From positions 215,894 through 279,893 of the forward strand of contig NZ_AOLY01000037.1 of NCBI RefSeq assembly GCF_000336635.1: a stretch of DNA of 64,000 nt, in the 5' to 3' direction. This stretch comes from Haloarcula japonica DSM 6131. Lineage in GTDB: Archaea > Halobacteriota > Halobacteria > Halobacteriales > Haloarculaceae. Both the position numbers and the translations under genes were made by a program. This document shows, piece after piece, positions 1 through 7,257 of this stretch. Each line of letters starts with the position of its first letter. Within the stretch, counting starts at the first letter, position 1. The notes under the pieces were generated by a model that saw only the letters and a list, made by a program, of their open reading frames with translations, was not told the DNA's origin and did not search any database.

Positions 1-19
1 AGATGTGTATAAGAGACAG
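1..19. other. Nextera/Tn5 mosaic-end adapter (sequencing artefact)
   Basis: The first 19 bases are identical to the transposase mosaic-end sequence used in Nextera library adapters. They are not part of the genome; the contig was not trimmed at this end. Genomic sequence starts at base 20, inside a gene. Confidence 0.97.
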
Positions 20-168
20 CTACCGGACTGCTGTTCCTCGACGAGACGCCGACGGTTTACACGGGTGTCGGATTCGCCTGTATTCTCATCGGGTTCGGAC
101 TGTTGAAACGGGACGCCCTGCGAAACGAGGTTGCACGGTTCAACGGGACGCCAAACCGGGGCGATTGA
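20..168 (+). CDS. C-terminal fragment of EamA/DMT-family transporter
   Basis: An open frame runs from the contig edge to a TGA at 166-168 and encodes 49 residues without a start. It reads as one hydrophobic helix (GVGFACILIGFGLL) after the segment LFLDETPTVYTG, followed by a short polar tail. An acidic loop plus a glycine-rich last helix is the usual end of 10-helix drug/metabolite (EamA) transporters in the cytoplasmic membrane. Substrate cannot be inferred. The 5' part is missing because the contig ends here. It is convergent with the next gene. Confidence 0.6.
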
Positions 169-179
169 GTCCCCCGTTG

Positions 180-866
180 CTATTCTGATAGGGTGAACGA
201 CTGCCAGCCGCTGGGCTGGTCTGGCAAACCACGGACCCGGAGTTCGCCGTCGCCCGATCCGTTCTCGGACTCTCTGACCTCGATACGCCCGTCAGCGACC
301 TGACTCAGCGTGTTAACTGCCTTCGTTTCGTGGGTCGTCGGGTCGATAGCGAACACACCGAGGCCGCCGGCGCTATCGATACGGCCTGAGACAGTCTGTG
401 CAAACTGGAACAGCGCCCGCAGATCAACGTACATCGATAGCGACGAGAGGCTGATGAGTCCCGTCCTGACACGACCCTGGTCGACAACGCCGTACAGTCC
501 CTCGTACAGTGCCGAGAACTTCATCCCGATCCCAGTCAGGTCGCTCTGGGTCGAAACGTACTTGACACGTTCGCCGAGCACTGACTGCGCGGCGTCCTGC
601 CCGCTGCAATCGATGACTCCCATTTGGGTGTCGTCGAACGGCGAATGGGTCTGCCGACAGGCGTTCAACAGTTTCTCCGCGGTCATGTTTGTCGAGATAT
701 ACAGCATCCCCTCTCCGTTGTCGCTCCCGTCGGCAACGAGGGTTCGCGCGACGTCCTCCGCGCGGCTGAGGGCCGGCCCAGCGACCATCACGATGTTCCC
801 CGGGTCGATAGGATTGATCGGGATGCCGTCGGCGAACTCGTACCCGCCATCAGTCTCTGTGGTCAT
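180..866 (-). CDS. RecA-fold HTR-like/DUF7504-type protein with degenerate P-loop
   Basis: This 228-residue protein has the layout of haloarchaeal KaiC/RAD55-like signalling proteins: PGNIVMVAGP near residue 22, a second strand GMLYISTNMTA, and the terminal strand LRVRGL. The Walker A position reads AGPALSRAED, with no GKT/GKS, so ATP hydrolysis is doubtful. It overlaps the upstream response regulator gene by four bases (ATGA at 863-866), so the two are co-translated and probably act in one pathway. The family (called HTR-like or DUF7504) is common beside halobacterial sensors; the partner and output are unknown. Confidence 0.6.
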   Translation of the reverse strand: MTTETDGGYEFADGIPINPIDPGNIVMVAGPALSRAEDVARTLVADGSDNGEGMLYISTNMTAEKLLNACRQTHSPFDDTQMGVIDCSGQDAAQSVLGERVKYVSTQSDLTGIGMKFSALYEGLYGVVDQGRVRTGLISLSSLSMYVDLRALFQFAQTVSGRIDSAGGLGVFAIDPTTHETKAVNTLSQVADGRIEVRESENGSGDGELRVRGLPDQPSGWQSFTLSE

Positions 867-1780
867 TGCGCTTCCCCCATGTCTCCGGCGACGCTGTCTA
901 GCCGTGAGTGGAGTTCGATGAGGTCCATCGCGACGTCGGCGAGGTCACGGAGGTACGCCTCGTCTGCCGCCGAGAACTCCCGTGAGTCGTCGTCGTACAC
1001 GCACAGCGGCCCGATGACAAGCCCGTTCGACGTGATGAGGTTTGCACCCAGGTACGCCCGGATACCCATGTCCAGAAGCGTCTCGCTCCGGGTCTCGAAG
1101 CGAGGGTCTTCAGTGACATCCTCGACGGTCATCACGTCGTCGTCTTCGAGGATGGTAAACGTACAGATGGAGTCCTCGCGGTCCATCGACTCCCAATCTT
1201 GGGCGTCGCCATAGCAGGCCAGGAAGTCCTGGCTGTGTTCGTTGATGATGTTTATCGAGGCCCGGTCGACATCGAAGTGGTCAGCCGCGAGGTCAGTAAT
1301 TCGGTCCAGCGATGCCAGCAGGTCCGGGCTGTCGAGGTCATACGACCGGAGCGCCGCCAGTCGCTCGGTCTCGTTCTGTGGCACCGGGTAGGTCGCCTGC
1401 ACCCGTGTTTCGATGGTCGTCCCTAGGAGCTGTGAGAGGCGTTCCGTCCCGAAAATCGAATCCTTGCCGACGTATTCCGTGATCGAACCGCGAAGCGCAG
1501 TTGTATCGATGGTGTCCGGGTCGGTATCGGTGTAGAGAATACACCCGGCGTCCGGACAGGCCGTCTGTGCCGCCCCGATGAGGTCGAACCCGGTGCCGTC
1601 GGGGAGTTCGTACTCAGTGATAACTGCCGCGGTGTCCGTAGTCAGCTCGGCCTCCGCGCTGGCCAGCGACCCAGCCGTCTCGAAGCGGAGGTCCTGGGCC
1701 GCCAACTCAGACCGGAGTTTGTCGACCGTCTCCTCGCGGGCGTCCTCGTCCGGGTCCACACAGAGAATGTGATGTACCAT
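863..1780 (-). CDS. Response regulator receiver-GAF domain protein
   Basis: It encodes 305 residues if started at the ATG at 1778-1780, where the receiver sequence MVHHILCVDPDED begins; an in-frame extension to 1837 exists but adds residues unlike a receiver domain. The N-terminal third is a CheY-like receiver with the acidic pair DPDED. Its phospho-acceptor region (AAVITEYELPDG) has Glu where Asp is expected, so phosphorylation is uncertain. The C-terminal half (from about residue 135) is a GAF domain with the FDVDRASINII and DDVMTVEDVTEDPRF segments typical of haloarchaeal sensor GAFs. No kinase domain is present. It precedes and overlaps the RecA-fold gene at 180-866, suggesting a sensory two-gene operon. 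Confidence 0.75.
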   Translation of the reverse strand: MVHHILCVDPDEDAREETVDKLRSELAAQDLRFETAGSLASAEAELTTDTAAVITEYELPDGTGFDLIGAAQTACPDAGCILYTDTDPDTIDTTALRGSITEYVGKDSIFGTERLSQLLGTTIETRVQATYPVPQNETERLAALRSYDLDSPDLLASLDRITDLAADHFDVDRASINIINEHSQDFLACYGDAQDWESMDREDSICTFTILEDDDVMTVEDVTEDPRFETRSETLLDMGIRAYLGANLITSNGLVIGPLCVYDDDSREFSAADEAYLRDLADVAMDLIELHSRLDSVAGDMGEAQ

Positions 1781-1904
1781 CGGTATCTGGTTTGAGATTC
1801 CGGCCGGCAGGGATGTACGTACTGGCCCAGCTATCAACCGCGAAAACGGGAGCAGAGCCCGACTGTGAGATGGACGAACTGAGCCCCCACCAGGTGCACC
1901 TGTC

Positions 1905-3155
1905 TCAGTCTACGTTCCCGGGAAGGTCTGTGAGAAAGGCAACGATATCGTTCCCGTCAGCATCGAGTCCCCCGCCCTGTGCGACCGTTGGCCGCCCGCC
2001 ACCCCCGCCTCCGAACTCCGTCGTCACTTGGTCCACTACATCGCCGGCATCGACGCCGCCGGTCGTACCGACGCCCAGATACTGGCCATCGGCGTCCACC
2101 AGCGCGGCCACGTCGATATCGTCGTCGACAGCGGACTCCGCTCGGTCAGCGAGAGCGTTCGCGTCGAGGCCGGCCACGGTCCCGACGAGCCATCGCTTCC
2201 CGTCCACTTCGATGGCGTCGTCACGCAGGTCAGCGAGACGGGACTCAACCAGACGCTCCCGGAAGTCCGATACCGTGTTCCGGAGGTCATCACGCTCCGA
2301 CTGGAGTCCGTCGACAGCATCCGGGAGTTCAGCAACGTTCGTATCCAGCGATTGGGCGGCAGCCATCGCCCGCTCGTGTTCGGTCGCCCGCTGGCGGATC
2401 GCCCGCGGGCCGACGGCGAACTCGACGCGAGTCAGGCCCTCGCCGGGGTTGGACCGACCGAGCACTGTCACCGGCCCGATCTCTTGCGTGTTCCCGACGT
2501 GTGTCCCACCACAGGCCGCAACGTCCCAGTCCTCGATGGTGACGACCCTGACTGTCTCGCCCTCGATTCCCTCTTCAGTCTTCGTGTTGAACGCGATATC
2601 GTCGCGGTCCAGTGCTTCGTCACGCGGAATTTCTTCCCAGGTCACGTCGTATGATTCCCAGACCGCGCGGTTGGTCAGCCGCTCAAGTTCGGTGAGTGTC
2701 TCGTCGTCGATTTCGGTCGTCGTTTCGAAATCCACCCGTACCTTCCCAGTGATAGCCGGTCCGAAGTCGTCGCCACCGGCGTCGTCCGGGGCCGTCGCGC
2801 TGATGTCGAACCCGCCGTAGCCGAGATCCGATAGCAGCCGACGACCAGCCCCATAGAGGACGTGACTGGCCGTGTGGGCACGCATGCAGTACGTCCGGAA
2901 CGCCGTGTCAATCTGGCCTTCGACTGTCTCGCCCGGGTCGAAGGACGGTGGCTCGGCCAGTTCGTGGACGATATCGCCGTTTCGGTGCTGGACGTCGACG
3001 ACCTCGACGCCACCGAGTGTGCCTCGATCAGCCGGCTGTCCGCCGCCTTCGGCGTAGAAGTACGTTTCGGCTAGCACGACAGCGGTCGTATCGATACGGT
3101 CGACAGTCGACGTGAACGTCGTCACAGTGGGCTCGGCCGCGGCTGTTCCCGTCAT
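1905..3155 (-). CDS. AlaX-type alanyl-tRNA editing protein with DHHA1 domain
   Basis: This 416-residue protein would hydrolyse tRNA-Ala mischarged with serine or glycine. The editing core carries the zinc motif HTASH (about residue 94) and the second half CGGTH (about 219). A coiled segment (EHERAMAAAQSL onwards) leads to a DHHA1 domain ending in the glycine-rich FGGGGGGRP loop. This is the long AlaX form: AlaRS without its aminoacylation domain. A TATA-like stretch about 20-25 bases upstream of the ATG at 3155 supports a leaderless start. It is transcribed alone. Assignment is confident; which amino acid is edited cannot be read from the sequence. Confidence 0.9.
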   Translation of the reverse strand: MTGTAAAEPTVTTFTSTVDRIDTTAVVLAETYFYAEGGGQPADRGTLGGVEVVDVQHRNGDIVHELAEPPSFDPGETVEGQIDTAFRTYCMRAHTASHVLYGAGRRLLSDLGYGGFDISATAPDDAGGDDFGPAITGKVRVDFETTTEIDDETLTELERLTNRAVWESYDVTWEEIPRDEALDRDDIAFNTKTEEGIEGETVRVVTIEDWDVAACGGTHVGNTQEIGPVTVLGRSNPGEGLTRVEFAVGPRAIRQRATEHERAMAAAQSLDTNVAELPDAVDGLQSERDDLRNTVSDFRERLVESRLADLRDDAIEVDGKRWLVGTVAGLDANALADRAESAVDDDIDVAALVDADGQYLGVGTTGGVDAGDVVDQVTTEFGGGGGGRPTVAQGGGLDADGNDIVAFLTDLPGNVD

Positions 3156-3311
3156 CGGGCGTGGCTACGTCGGCATAAACAAAAACGTCTGGGCGGCCCA
3201 GGGCTACCAACGCCGGTGTCACGGTTATCCGAGGTATAATCCACTCGTGACATTGTGCCCGGCCCCGATACAGTACTACTAACTAAGTACCGATAGTGAC
3301 GCTTACAGCCC

Positions 3312-3440
3312 ATGCTCGGGAGTGGGAGTCAACCGATACTACTCTGGCTGGTGGTGGTTTGGCTGTTCGCAGTTGGACTGTTTCTGGCGCTTCTGTACGC
3401 GTCCGGCAGGCGGGACCGACATGAGCAGGCCCGCGCGTAA
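3312..3440 (+). CDS. 42-residue single-helix membrane miniprotein
   Basis: A short frame from ATG 3312 to TAA 3440 encodes one strongly hydrophobic helix (residues 9-30, PILLWLVVVWLFAVGLFLAL) followed by a positively charged tail (SGRRDRHEQARA), the expected orientation for a tail in the cytoplasm. An A/T-rich promoter-like stretch lies just upstream (about 3280-3295). No family is recognised. The composition is what a real small membrane protein would show, but the frame is short enough that chance cannot be excluded. Confidence 0.45.
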   Translation: MLGSGSQPILLWLVVVWLFAVGLFLALLYASGRRDRHEQARA

Positions 3441-3585
3441 CTGGGGTGACTGTGCGGGCCGAACGGTGTGACAGCGGCGTCTGACGCTTGGCTGACGGAC
3501 CATCCGAATCGGACCCATGTCTTGCGGTTTTCACTTTCACCGCGAATTAGCCGATTATATACGGCATGGCTCCCTGTCTGGAAAT

Positions 3586-3726
3586 ATGATGGAGCGATTA
3601 CGCCGAGTCGTGGGGACTCGACAGCAGTCACATCTGGAGTGTCGACGCTGTGGAACCACCCTCGAAGCGGACGGGACGACCTGTCCGGCCTGTGGCTCCA
3701 GTGATATCGCGCAGTACGATTTCTAG
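3586..3726 (+). CDS. Small zinc-ribbon protein (46 aa)
   Basis: Two consecutive ATG codons (3586 and 3589) start a 45-46 residue protein with two CxxC knuckles, CRRCGTTLE and CPACGSSDI, spaced as in a rubredoxin-like zinc ribbon, and the end IAQYDF. A TATA-like TTATATA at 3555-3561 lies about 27 bases before the start, which fits a leaderless transcript and argues against the longer in-frame start at 3517. Such single-ribbon proteins are abundant in haloarchaea; their partners are generally unknown. Confidence 0.65.
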   Translation: MMERLRRVVGTRQQSHLECRRCGTTLEADGTTCPACGSSDIAQYDF

Positions 3727-3943
3727 TCGTTGTCTCCCGGTTAGTCCGTCGTCGCGCCTGCACACACAGACCCTGACCGGGCCTGCTGGTCCTGTACATC
3801 AAACTGTGCGACGGGAGAGCGGAGGCGCTCTGTACTGTCTGACAGCGAAACAGCAGGGTACTGCCTTCCAATCTACAGCGACTATGAACGTTGCATCGAT
3901 GGAATGCGGATACTGGCGGAAAAGGGAGCAGATATTCTGCTGA

Positions 3944-4363
3944 TTACCGCTCGACGTCCATCCAGATATCAGATGTTATCTTCGCGTCCGAGTTGTCCGG
4001 ATGTGTCATGATGAGCTGGTCCCCGCCCTCGACTGCGACGAGGTCAACAGTGTTGCTCTCCGCGTGATTCCGCGTCGGGTACGTAAACGGCCGTGACCGC
4101 GTCGGAAGAGCGCTGATCGACGGGCACTCCGGCGGCGCGACGACGTCGTCAGCGAACCCATCAGTGTGAATCTTCGACTGTGGTTTGTCTCGACCACGTC
4201 CATCAAGCCACTCAAAACACCTCTCCCCAAACGAAATGGTCTCAATGGCTGAGCGCACGCGGTACCTGACCCGGTCCAGAAGCGAGGGCGACGGCACGTC
4301 GCCGTCGTCCGTCTTGCCCCGGGCACCCCGTGGCTCATCCATGGGTGTGAGACTCATGGACAT
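3944..4363 (-). CDS. Hypothetical haloarchaeal protein
   Basis: This 139-residue frame starts at ATG 4363 (alternatives 4384 and 4357). The sequence TTTTGTAT on the coding strand near 4385-4390 may be its TATA box and favours 4363 or 4357. The N-terminal part has a short helical region (LLDRVRYRVRSAIE). The C-terminal part reads VDLVAVEGGDQLIMTHP then ITSDIWMDVE, loosely like the haloarchaeal DUF7511 pattern, but that resemblance is weak. No function is offered. It lies convergent to a 217-base gap with no gene and upstream-adjacent to an HD hydrolase. Confidence 0.45.
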   Translation of the reverse strand: MSMSLTPMDEPRGARGKTDDGDVPSPSLLDRVRYRVRSAIETISFGERCFEWLDGRGRDKPQSKIHTDGFADDVVAPPECPSISALPTRSRPFTYPTRNHAESNTVDLVAVEGGDQLIMTHPDNSDAKITSDIWMDVER

Positions 4364-4404
4364 AGCTAGGGAAGCCCGATACAAAACCGTTGGGTCGATC
4401 CAGT

Positions 4405-5217
4405 TTAGAGTTCGATTCGTTCGACGATCTGGTTGCCGTCCTCTCGGGTGTTGAGCGCAACGATGCGGACGTGTTCTTCCAGTCCAGAATGCTTGAGTTT
4501 GGCTTTCAGAAGATTATCGACCTGATAGACGCCGGCCGCGTTGTTCATTGCGATTTCGACAAGGACAGAGTACTCGTCGCCCGGGCTCAGCGTCACTGTC
4601 TCGATAGCCTGGCTGGAGACGGTGTCGATACCGCGGCCGCCGCGCTTGTACGGAATGCGCGACCGACCGCGCTCCATGTCCAACGCGTCGGCGACGCGAA
4701 CGACGCCGGCTTCCAGCGTCAGCGGGTTTTCTTCGGTGTGATGGCAGAGAATGGCATGGAGCACCTCGCCCTTTACCTGAACCGCCTGACGGATGCCGTA
4801 GAACTCCGGGAGGATGTCATCGAGGATGTCGGCCGCCAGCGGGATCGAATAGTACGGGTGTGAATCGCGGTGGACGACGTGGCCGATGTCGTGTAGCGTC
4901 GTCGCAAGTGCGATGATGACAGCCTCGTCAGCCTCATCGAGGCCGTGGTCGGCCGCACCGTTGAACTCGACGCCGCCCTGTTTGAGGAGGTCATACAGGC
5001 ACAACGCTCGGTTCCGAACGATACCGATGTGTTTCGCGCCGTGGTCGTTGTACTGTTTGCGCGCGACGGGGTTGATGTTCTGGGCTTCGAGATACGCCTT
5101 GATCTCCTCGTCAGTCGTGATGGTATCGAGAACTGCGTTCAGTCGCCCATCCGGGAACGCGTGGTCCGCCTCGGGGTCGTAAATTCGGCCGCTGGTATCG
5201 TCTCTGTCAACGCTCAT
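4405..5217 (-). CDS. HD-domain metal-dependent phosphohydrolase
   Basis: The 270-residue product starts at ATG 5217; an upstream in-frame ATG at 5307 adds a non-conserved stretch and is not preferred. The HD signature residues are visible in order: His in DHGAKHIGIV, the pair HD in TTLHDIGH, His in LCHHTEENP and Asp in RVADALDM. The protein should bind divalent metal and hydrolyse a phosphate ester or nucleotide. The C-terminal 75 residues (LSPGDEYSVLVEIAMNN onwards) form a small extra domain seen in archaeal HD proteins. Substrate unknown. It is separated by 46 bases from a peroxiredoxin gene on the same strand. Confidence 0.8.
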   Translation of the reverse strand: MSVDRDDTSGRIYDPEADHAFPDGRLNAVLDTITTDEEIKAYLEAQNINPVARKQYNDHGAKHIGIVRNRALCLYDLLKQGGVEFNGAADHGLDEADEAVIIALATTLHDIGHVVHRDSHPYYSIPLAADILDDILPEFYGIRQAVQVKGEVLHAILCHHTEENPLTLEAGVVRVADALDMERGRSRIPYKRGGRGIDTVSSQAIETVTLSPGDEYSVLVEIAMNNAAGVYQVDNLLKAKLKHSGLEEHVRIVALNTREDGNQIVERIEL

Positions 5218-5263
5218 ACCACATGCCAGACGACCCACAGCGAAAAATCCCCCACCGGCGCGA

Positions 5264-5731
5264 TCAGGTAGCGGCGTCGATAACTTCGTCGTAGTCCGGT
5301 TCGACACCAGGGTCGTCGCTGACCCAGGCGTACGTGACTTCCTGGTTCTCGTCGATAACGAAGACGGCCCGTTTGGCTACGTTCGGAACGCCGAGCGCCT
5401 CGAAATCCATCGAAATGTCGTAGGCATCGACGATCTCCCGCCCGGAGTCGCTGACGAGGTCGAATTCGAGTCCCAGTTCGTCCCGGAACGCGTTCTGTGA
5501 GAACGGTGTATCGATGCTGACACCGTATAGCGTCGTTCCTGCCTCGGTGAGTTCGTCGAGTCGGTCTTGGAACGAGTTCATTTCGTGACTGCAAACGCTG
5601 GTGAACGCGCCCGGGAAGAACGCGAGCACGACAGGCCCGTCGTCGAGCGCCTCGGACAGCGTTATCTCGTCAACGTCGCCGTTTGCGATCGGTGCCGTGA
5701 AATCAGGTGCAGCGTCTCCGACTGATACCAT
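5264..5731 (-). CDS. Peroxiredoxin, AhpC/TSA family (BCP/AhpE-like)
   Basis: Starting at ATG 5731 gives 155 residues beginning VSVGDAAPDF, the normal thioredoxin-fold opening; a longer frame to 5827 is not supported. The peroxidatic site is FFPGAFTSVC (Cys about 49, motif PxxxTxxC) and a conserved Arg follows in VAKRAVFVID. There is no second Cys near the C-terminus, so it behaves as a 1-Cys or atypical 2-Cys enzyme using an external thiol reductant. Role: detoxification of hydrogen peroxide and organic peroxides in the cytoplasm. Confidence 0.92.
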   Translation of the reverse strand: MVSVGDAAPDFTAPIANGDVDEITLSEALDDGPVVLAFFPGAFTSVCSHEMNSFQDRLDELTEAGTTLYGVSIDTPFSQNAFRDELGLEFDLVSDSGREIVDAYDISMDFEALGVPNVAKRAVFVIDENQEVTYAWVSDDPGVEPDYDEVIDAAT

Positions 5732-5787
5732 ACTGGCGACCTGGGTCCTGGCAGATAAAACCCTTTCCGACGTGGTCGAGTCCCGAC

Positions 5788-6033
5788 TCAGAACTGCGCA
5801 AACTTCGCCGTGACTTCGTCGATCCACTCCGGCAGTTCGCGGTCCGCAAGTATCCCGTCGGCGTCACGGGTCGTGACGACGTCAGCGATTTCGCCCTCAC
5901 GCGTGATATCGAGTCGCCACACCCCGTCAGCCTCGATATCGACTCGAACGACGTCTTCCCCGACGGGCTTGATCGGTCGGATCGTTACCTCTTCCCCGCT
6001 CCTGACTTCCATCGTGTGACTATCAGCCGGCAT
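5788..6033 (-). CDS. Small conserved-looking haloarchaeal protein (81 aa)
   Basis: This acidic 81-residue protein contains beta-rich segments (EEVTIRPIKPVGEDVVRVDI, VWRLDITREGEIADVVT) and a helical end (LPEWIDEVTAKFAQF). A TATA-like GAGATATAAC on the coding strand (about 6058-6066) is about 28 bases before ATG 6033, supporting that start; an internal ATG at 6012 is the alternative. No domain is recognised. It lies head-to-tail with the peroxiredoxin gene (56 bases apart), so co-transcription is possible. Confidence 0.55.
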   Translation of the reverse strand: MPADSHTMEVRSGEEVTIRPIKPVGEDVVRVDIEADGVWRLDITREGEIADVVTTRDADGILADRELPEWIDEVTAKFAQF

Positions 6034-6554
6034 CTGGTATCTCTGAGCGCCCGACAGTAGTTATATCTCCGGGCGGGTACCTGTCCTGCGCTGTGGCTGG
6101 TGAGCAGTGGCTTAACAAGAATATAATAAATTGATAGGACCGTGTAGCCGGTACTGCGGGTGCGAACCCGCACGCAAGCAGACCATGTATGCCGAACATG
6201 GCCACGGAAACCGTGTCACCTGAACAGCCCAGCTATCAACTCAGTCCCGTGGACATGCTGCGGTCTATCTGTCGGCGTCCCAAGCCAGTGACACCGGGAA
6301 ATCAGAGATCCAGTGCCTCGTGTTGCCGCTTCCGAGCCACACCCATTGCCCACGCCCCCTATGTCAGGCCTCGCCGTCGGTTCCCGGCGAGGCCGTTTCG
6401 ACAGACCAAGCGACCACGGCTCAGTTATGACTACCGTTCGGTCTGCTGCCCATGCCAGACAATACTGGAGAGTTGGTCTCGACGGCAGTGGCTCACCTGC
6501 CAGGCCGTCCTGAGCAAAAAGGTTATAATAGCAACCACGTAACCTTCGGATACA
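6034..6554. other. Gene-free stretch with hairpins; possible structured RNA
   Basis: These 521 bases carry no convincing gene: the frames on both strands encode basic, cysteine-rich peptides unlike haloarchaeal proteins. They contain a cluster of perfect hairpins, described at 6121-6400, and the tatA promoter at the right end (TTATAATA near 6521-6531, about 27 bases before ATG 6555). Confidence 0.6.
6121..6400 (+). ncRNA. Candidate small structured RNA (unassigned)
   Basis: A TATA-like ATATAATA (6121-6128) is followed about 30 bases later by several perfect hairpins: a 6-bp stem with a GCGA tetraloop (6156-6161 with 6166-6171), CCATGT/ACATGG shortly after (about 6183-6201), CACGG/CCGTG around an AAA loop (about 6205-6217), and a terminal 10-bp stem with an 8-base loop (6367-6376 with 6385-6394) followed by GTTTC. 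The arrangement suggests a short transcript of about 250 bases. It lacks the RNase P and SRP RNA motifs I looked for. Strand is inferred only from the TATA-like box. Confidence 0.3.
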
Positions 6555-6827
6555 ATGTTAGGGACATCCGGAGTACTGTTCCCGGGGATGCCCGGGACGA
6601 CGGAGATGATGGTCATCCTCCTCATCGCCGTCCTGCTGTTCGGCGCGAACAAGATTCCAAAACTAGCGCGGTCGACTGGCGAAGCCATGGGCGAGTTCCA
6701 GAAGGGGCGCGAAGAAGTCGAACAGGAACTCGAAGAAATGCGTGATGGCGGCGCTGCAGAAGGGGCCGACGCGTCCACCGTGGACTCGGGCGAGTCAACC
6801 GAGACGGCGACGGAAACCGAGACGTAA
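6555..6827 (+). CDS. tatA: Twin-arginine translocase subunit TatA
   Basis: This 90-residue protein has a short periplasm-facing N-terminus, one hydrophobic helix (MMVILLIAVLLFGANKIP, about residues 18-35), the FGANKIPKLARSTGEAMGEF hinge and amphipathic helix typical of TatA, and an acidic low-complexity tail rich in Thr, Glu and Ser. TatA forms the pore of the Tat pathway, which exports most folded secreted proteins in haloarchaea. No tatC is in the window. The upstream TATA box and absence of a leader indicate its own promoter. An internal ATG at residue 12 is less likely. Confidence 0.95.
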   Translation: MLGTSGVLFPGMPGTTEMMVILLIAVLLFGANKIPKLARSTGEAMGEFQKGREEVEQELEEMRDGGAAEGADASTVDSGESTETATETET

Positions 6828-6904
6828 TCTCGACCACTTCTCCGTTTTCAGCGAGCTATAGTGATAACGAAAGGATTTTTCACCGCTCAATCAACCACCC
6901 GGTA

Positions 6905-6978
6905 GGGCGTGTGGCCTAGTGGACTAGGGTGAGGGGTTCCTAACCCCTAGAACGCGGGTTCGAATCCCGCCACGCCCG
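6905..6978 (+). tRNA. tRNA-Arg (anticodon CCT)
   Basis: A complete cloverleaf folds: a 7-bp acceptor (6905-6911 with 6971-6977), an anticodon arm AGGGG/CCCCT (6932-6936, 6944-6948) around loop TTCCTAA whose middle triplet is CCT, a 5-base variable loop, a T arm GCGGG/CCCGC with loop TTCGAAT, and discriminator G at 6978. CCA is not encoded. CCT reads AGG (Arg). No intron is visible. Confidence 0.96.
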
Positions 6979-7022
6979 CTTCGTGGTTTCTCGCGTCCGC
7001 TCGAAACACACTCACGACCGTG

Positions 7023-7068
7023 GCGTAGCTCGCAAACGCTCCGCGTTTGCTCACTCCCGCCACGCCCG
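7023..7068 (+). repeat. Hairpin followed by partial copy of the tRNA-Arg 3' end
   Basis: Downstream of tRNA-Arg, an inverted repeat GCAAACGC...GCGTTTGC (about 7031-7051) is followed at 7055-7068 by an exact 14-base copy of the tRNA 3' end (6965-6978: the last T-arm bases, the acceptor strand and the discriminator). A tRNA-tail duplication is what an integrase leaves when an element enters and leaves. The hairpin resembles the one near tRNA-Gly at about 19918-19937. Confidence 0.55.
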
Positions 7069-7224
7069 TGCAGCGACCGAGGGGAGCGAACCGGTATGAC
7101 GGGGTTCTAATCAGGGCGGTCGCACGCAGCGGTGCGAACACGGCTGGCCATACTATCGTGCCAATAAGACCCATGACGACTGTGAGGCGGCGTGGTCGCC
7201 GCACACAGCACCTGAGATGCCAAC

Positions 7225-7247
7225 GTATAAGTTTAGGCTTGCCTAAC
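7225..7247 (+). promoter_or_regulatory. TATA box overlapped by a DtxR/SirR-like iron-box palindrome
   Basis: A TATA-like GTATAAG (7225-7231) is followed directly by the perfect palindrome TTAGGC-TT-GCCTAA (7233-7246), 11 bases before the GMC gene start. This matches the general TTAGGnnnnCCTAA shape of DtxR/IdeR/SirR metal-repressor sites. Binding there would block transcription initiation, so the downstream gene is probably repressed when iron (or manganese) is plentiful. Confidence 0.6.
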
Positions 7248-7257
7248 TCCTGCTGAA

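Noticed and set aside
1792-2820. 342-codon serine/proline-rich plus-strand frame
   Set aside because: Antisense to the AlaX gene, typical low-complexity shadow frame.
6034-6554. RNase P RNA or SRP RNA gene
   Set aside because: The hallmark conserved segments of either RNA could not be found on either strand.
6947-7204. Minus-strand open frame of 85 codons ending in GVAGFEPAF
   Set aside because: Its 5'-to-3' reading runs antisense through tRNA-Arg; the GFEPAF end is the usual mistranslation of a tRNA T arm.
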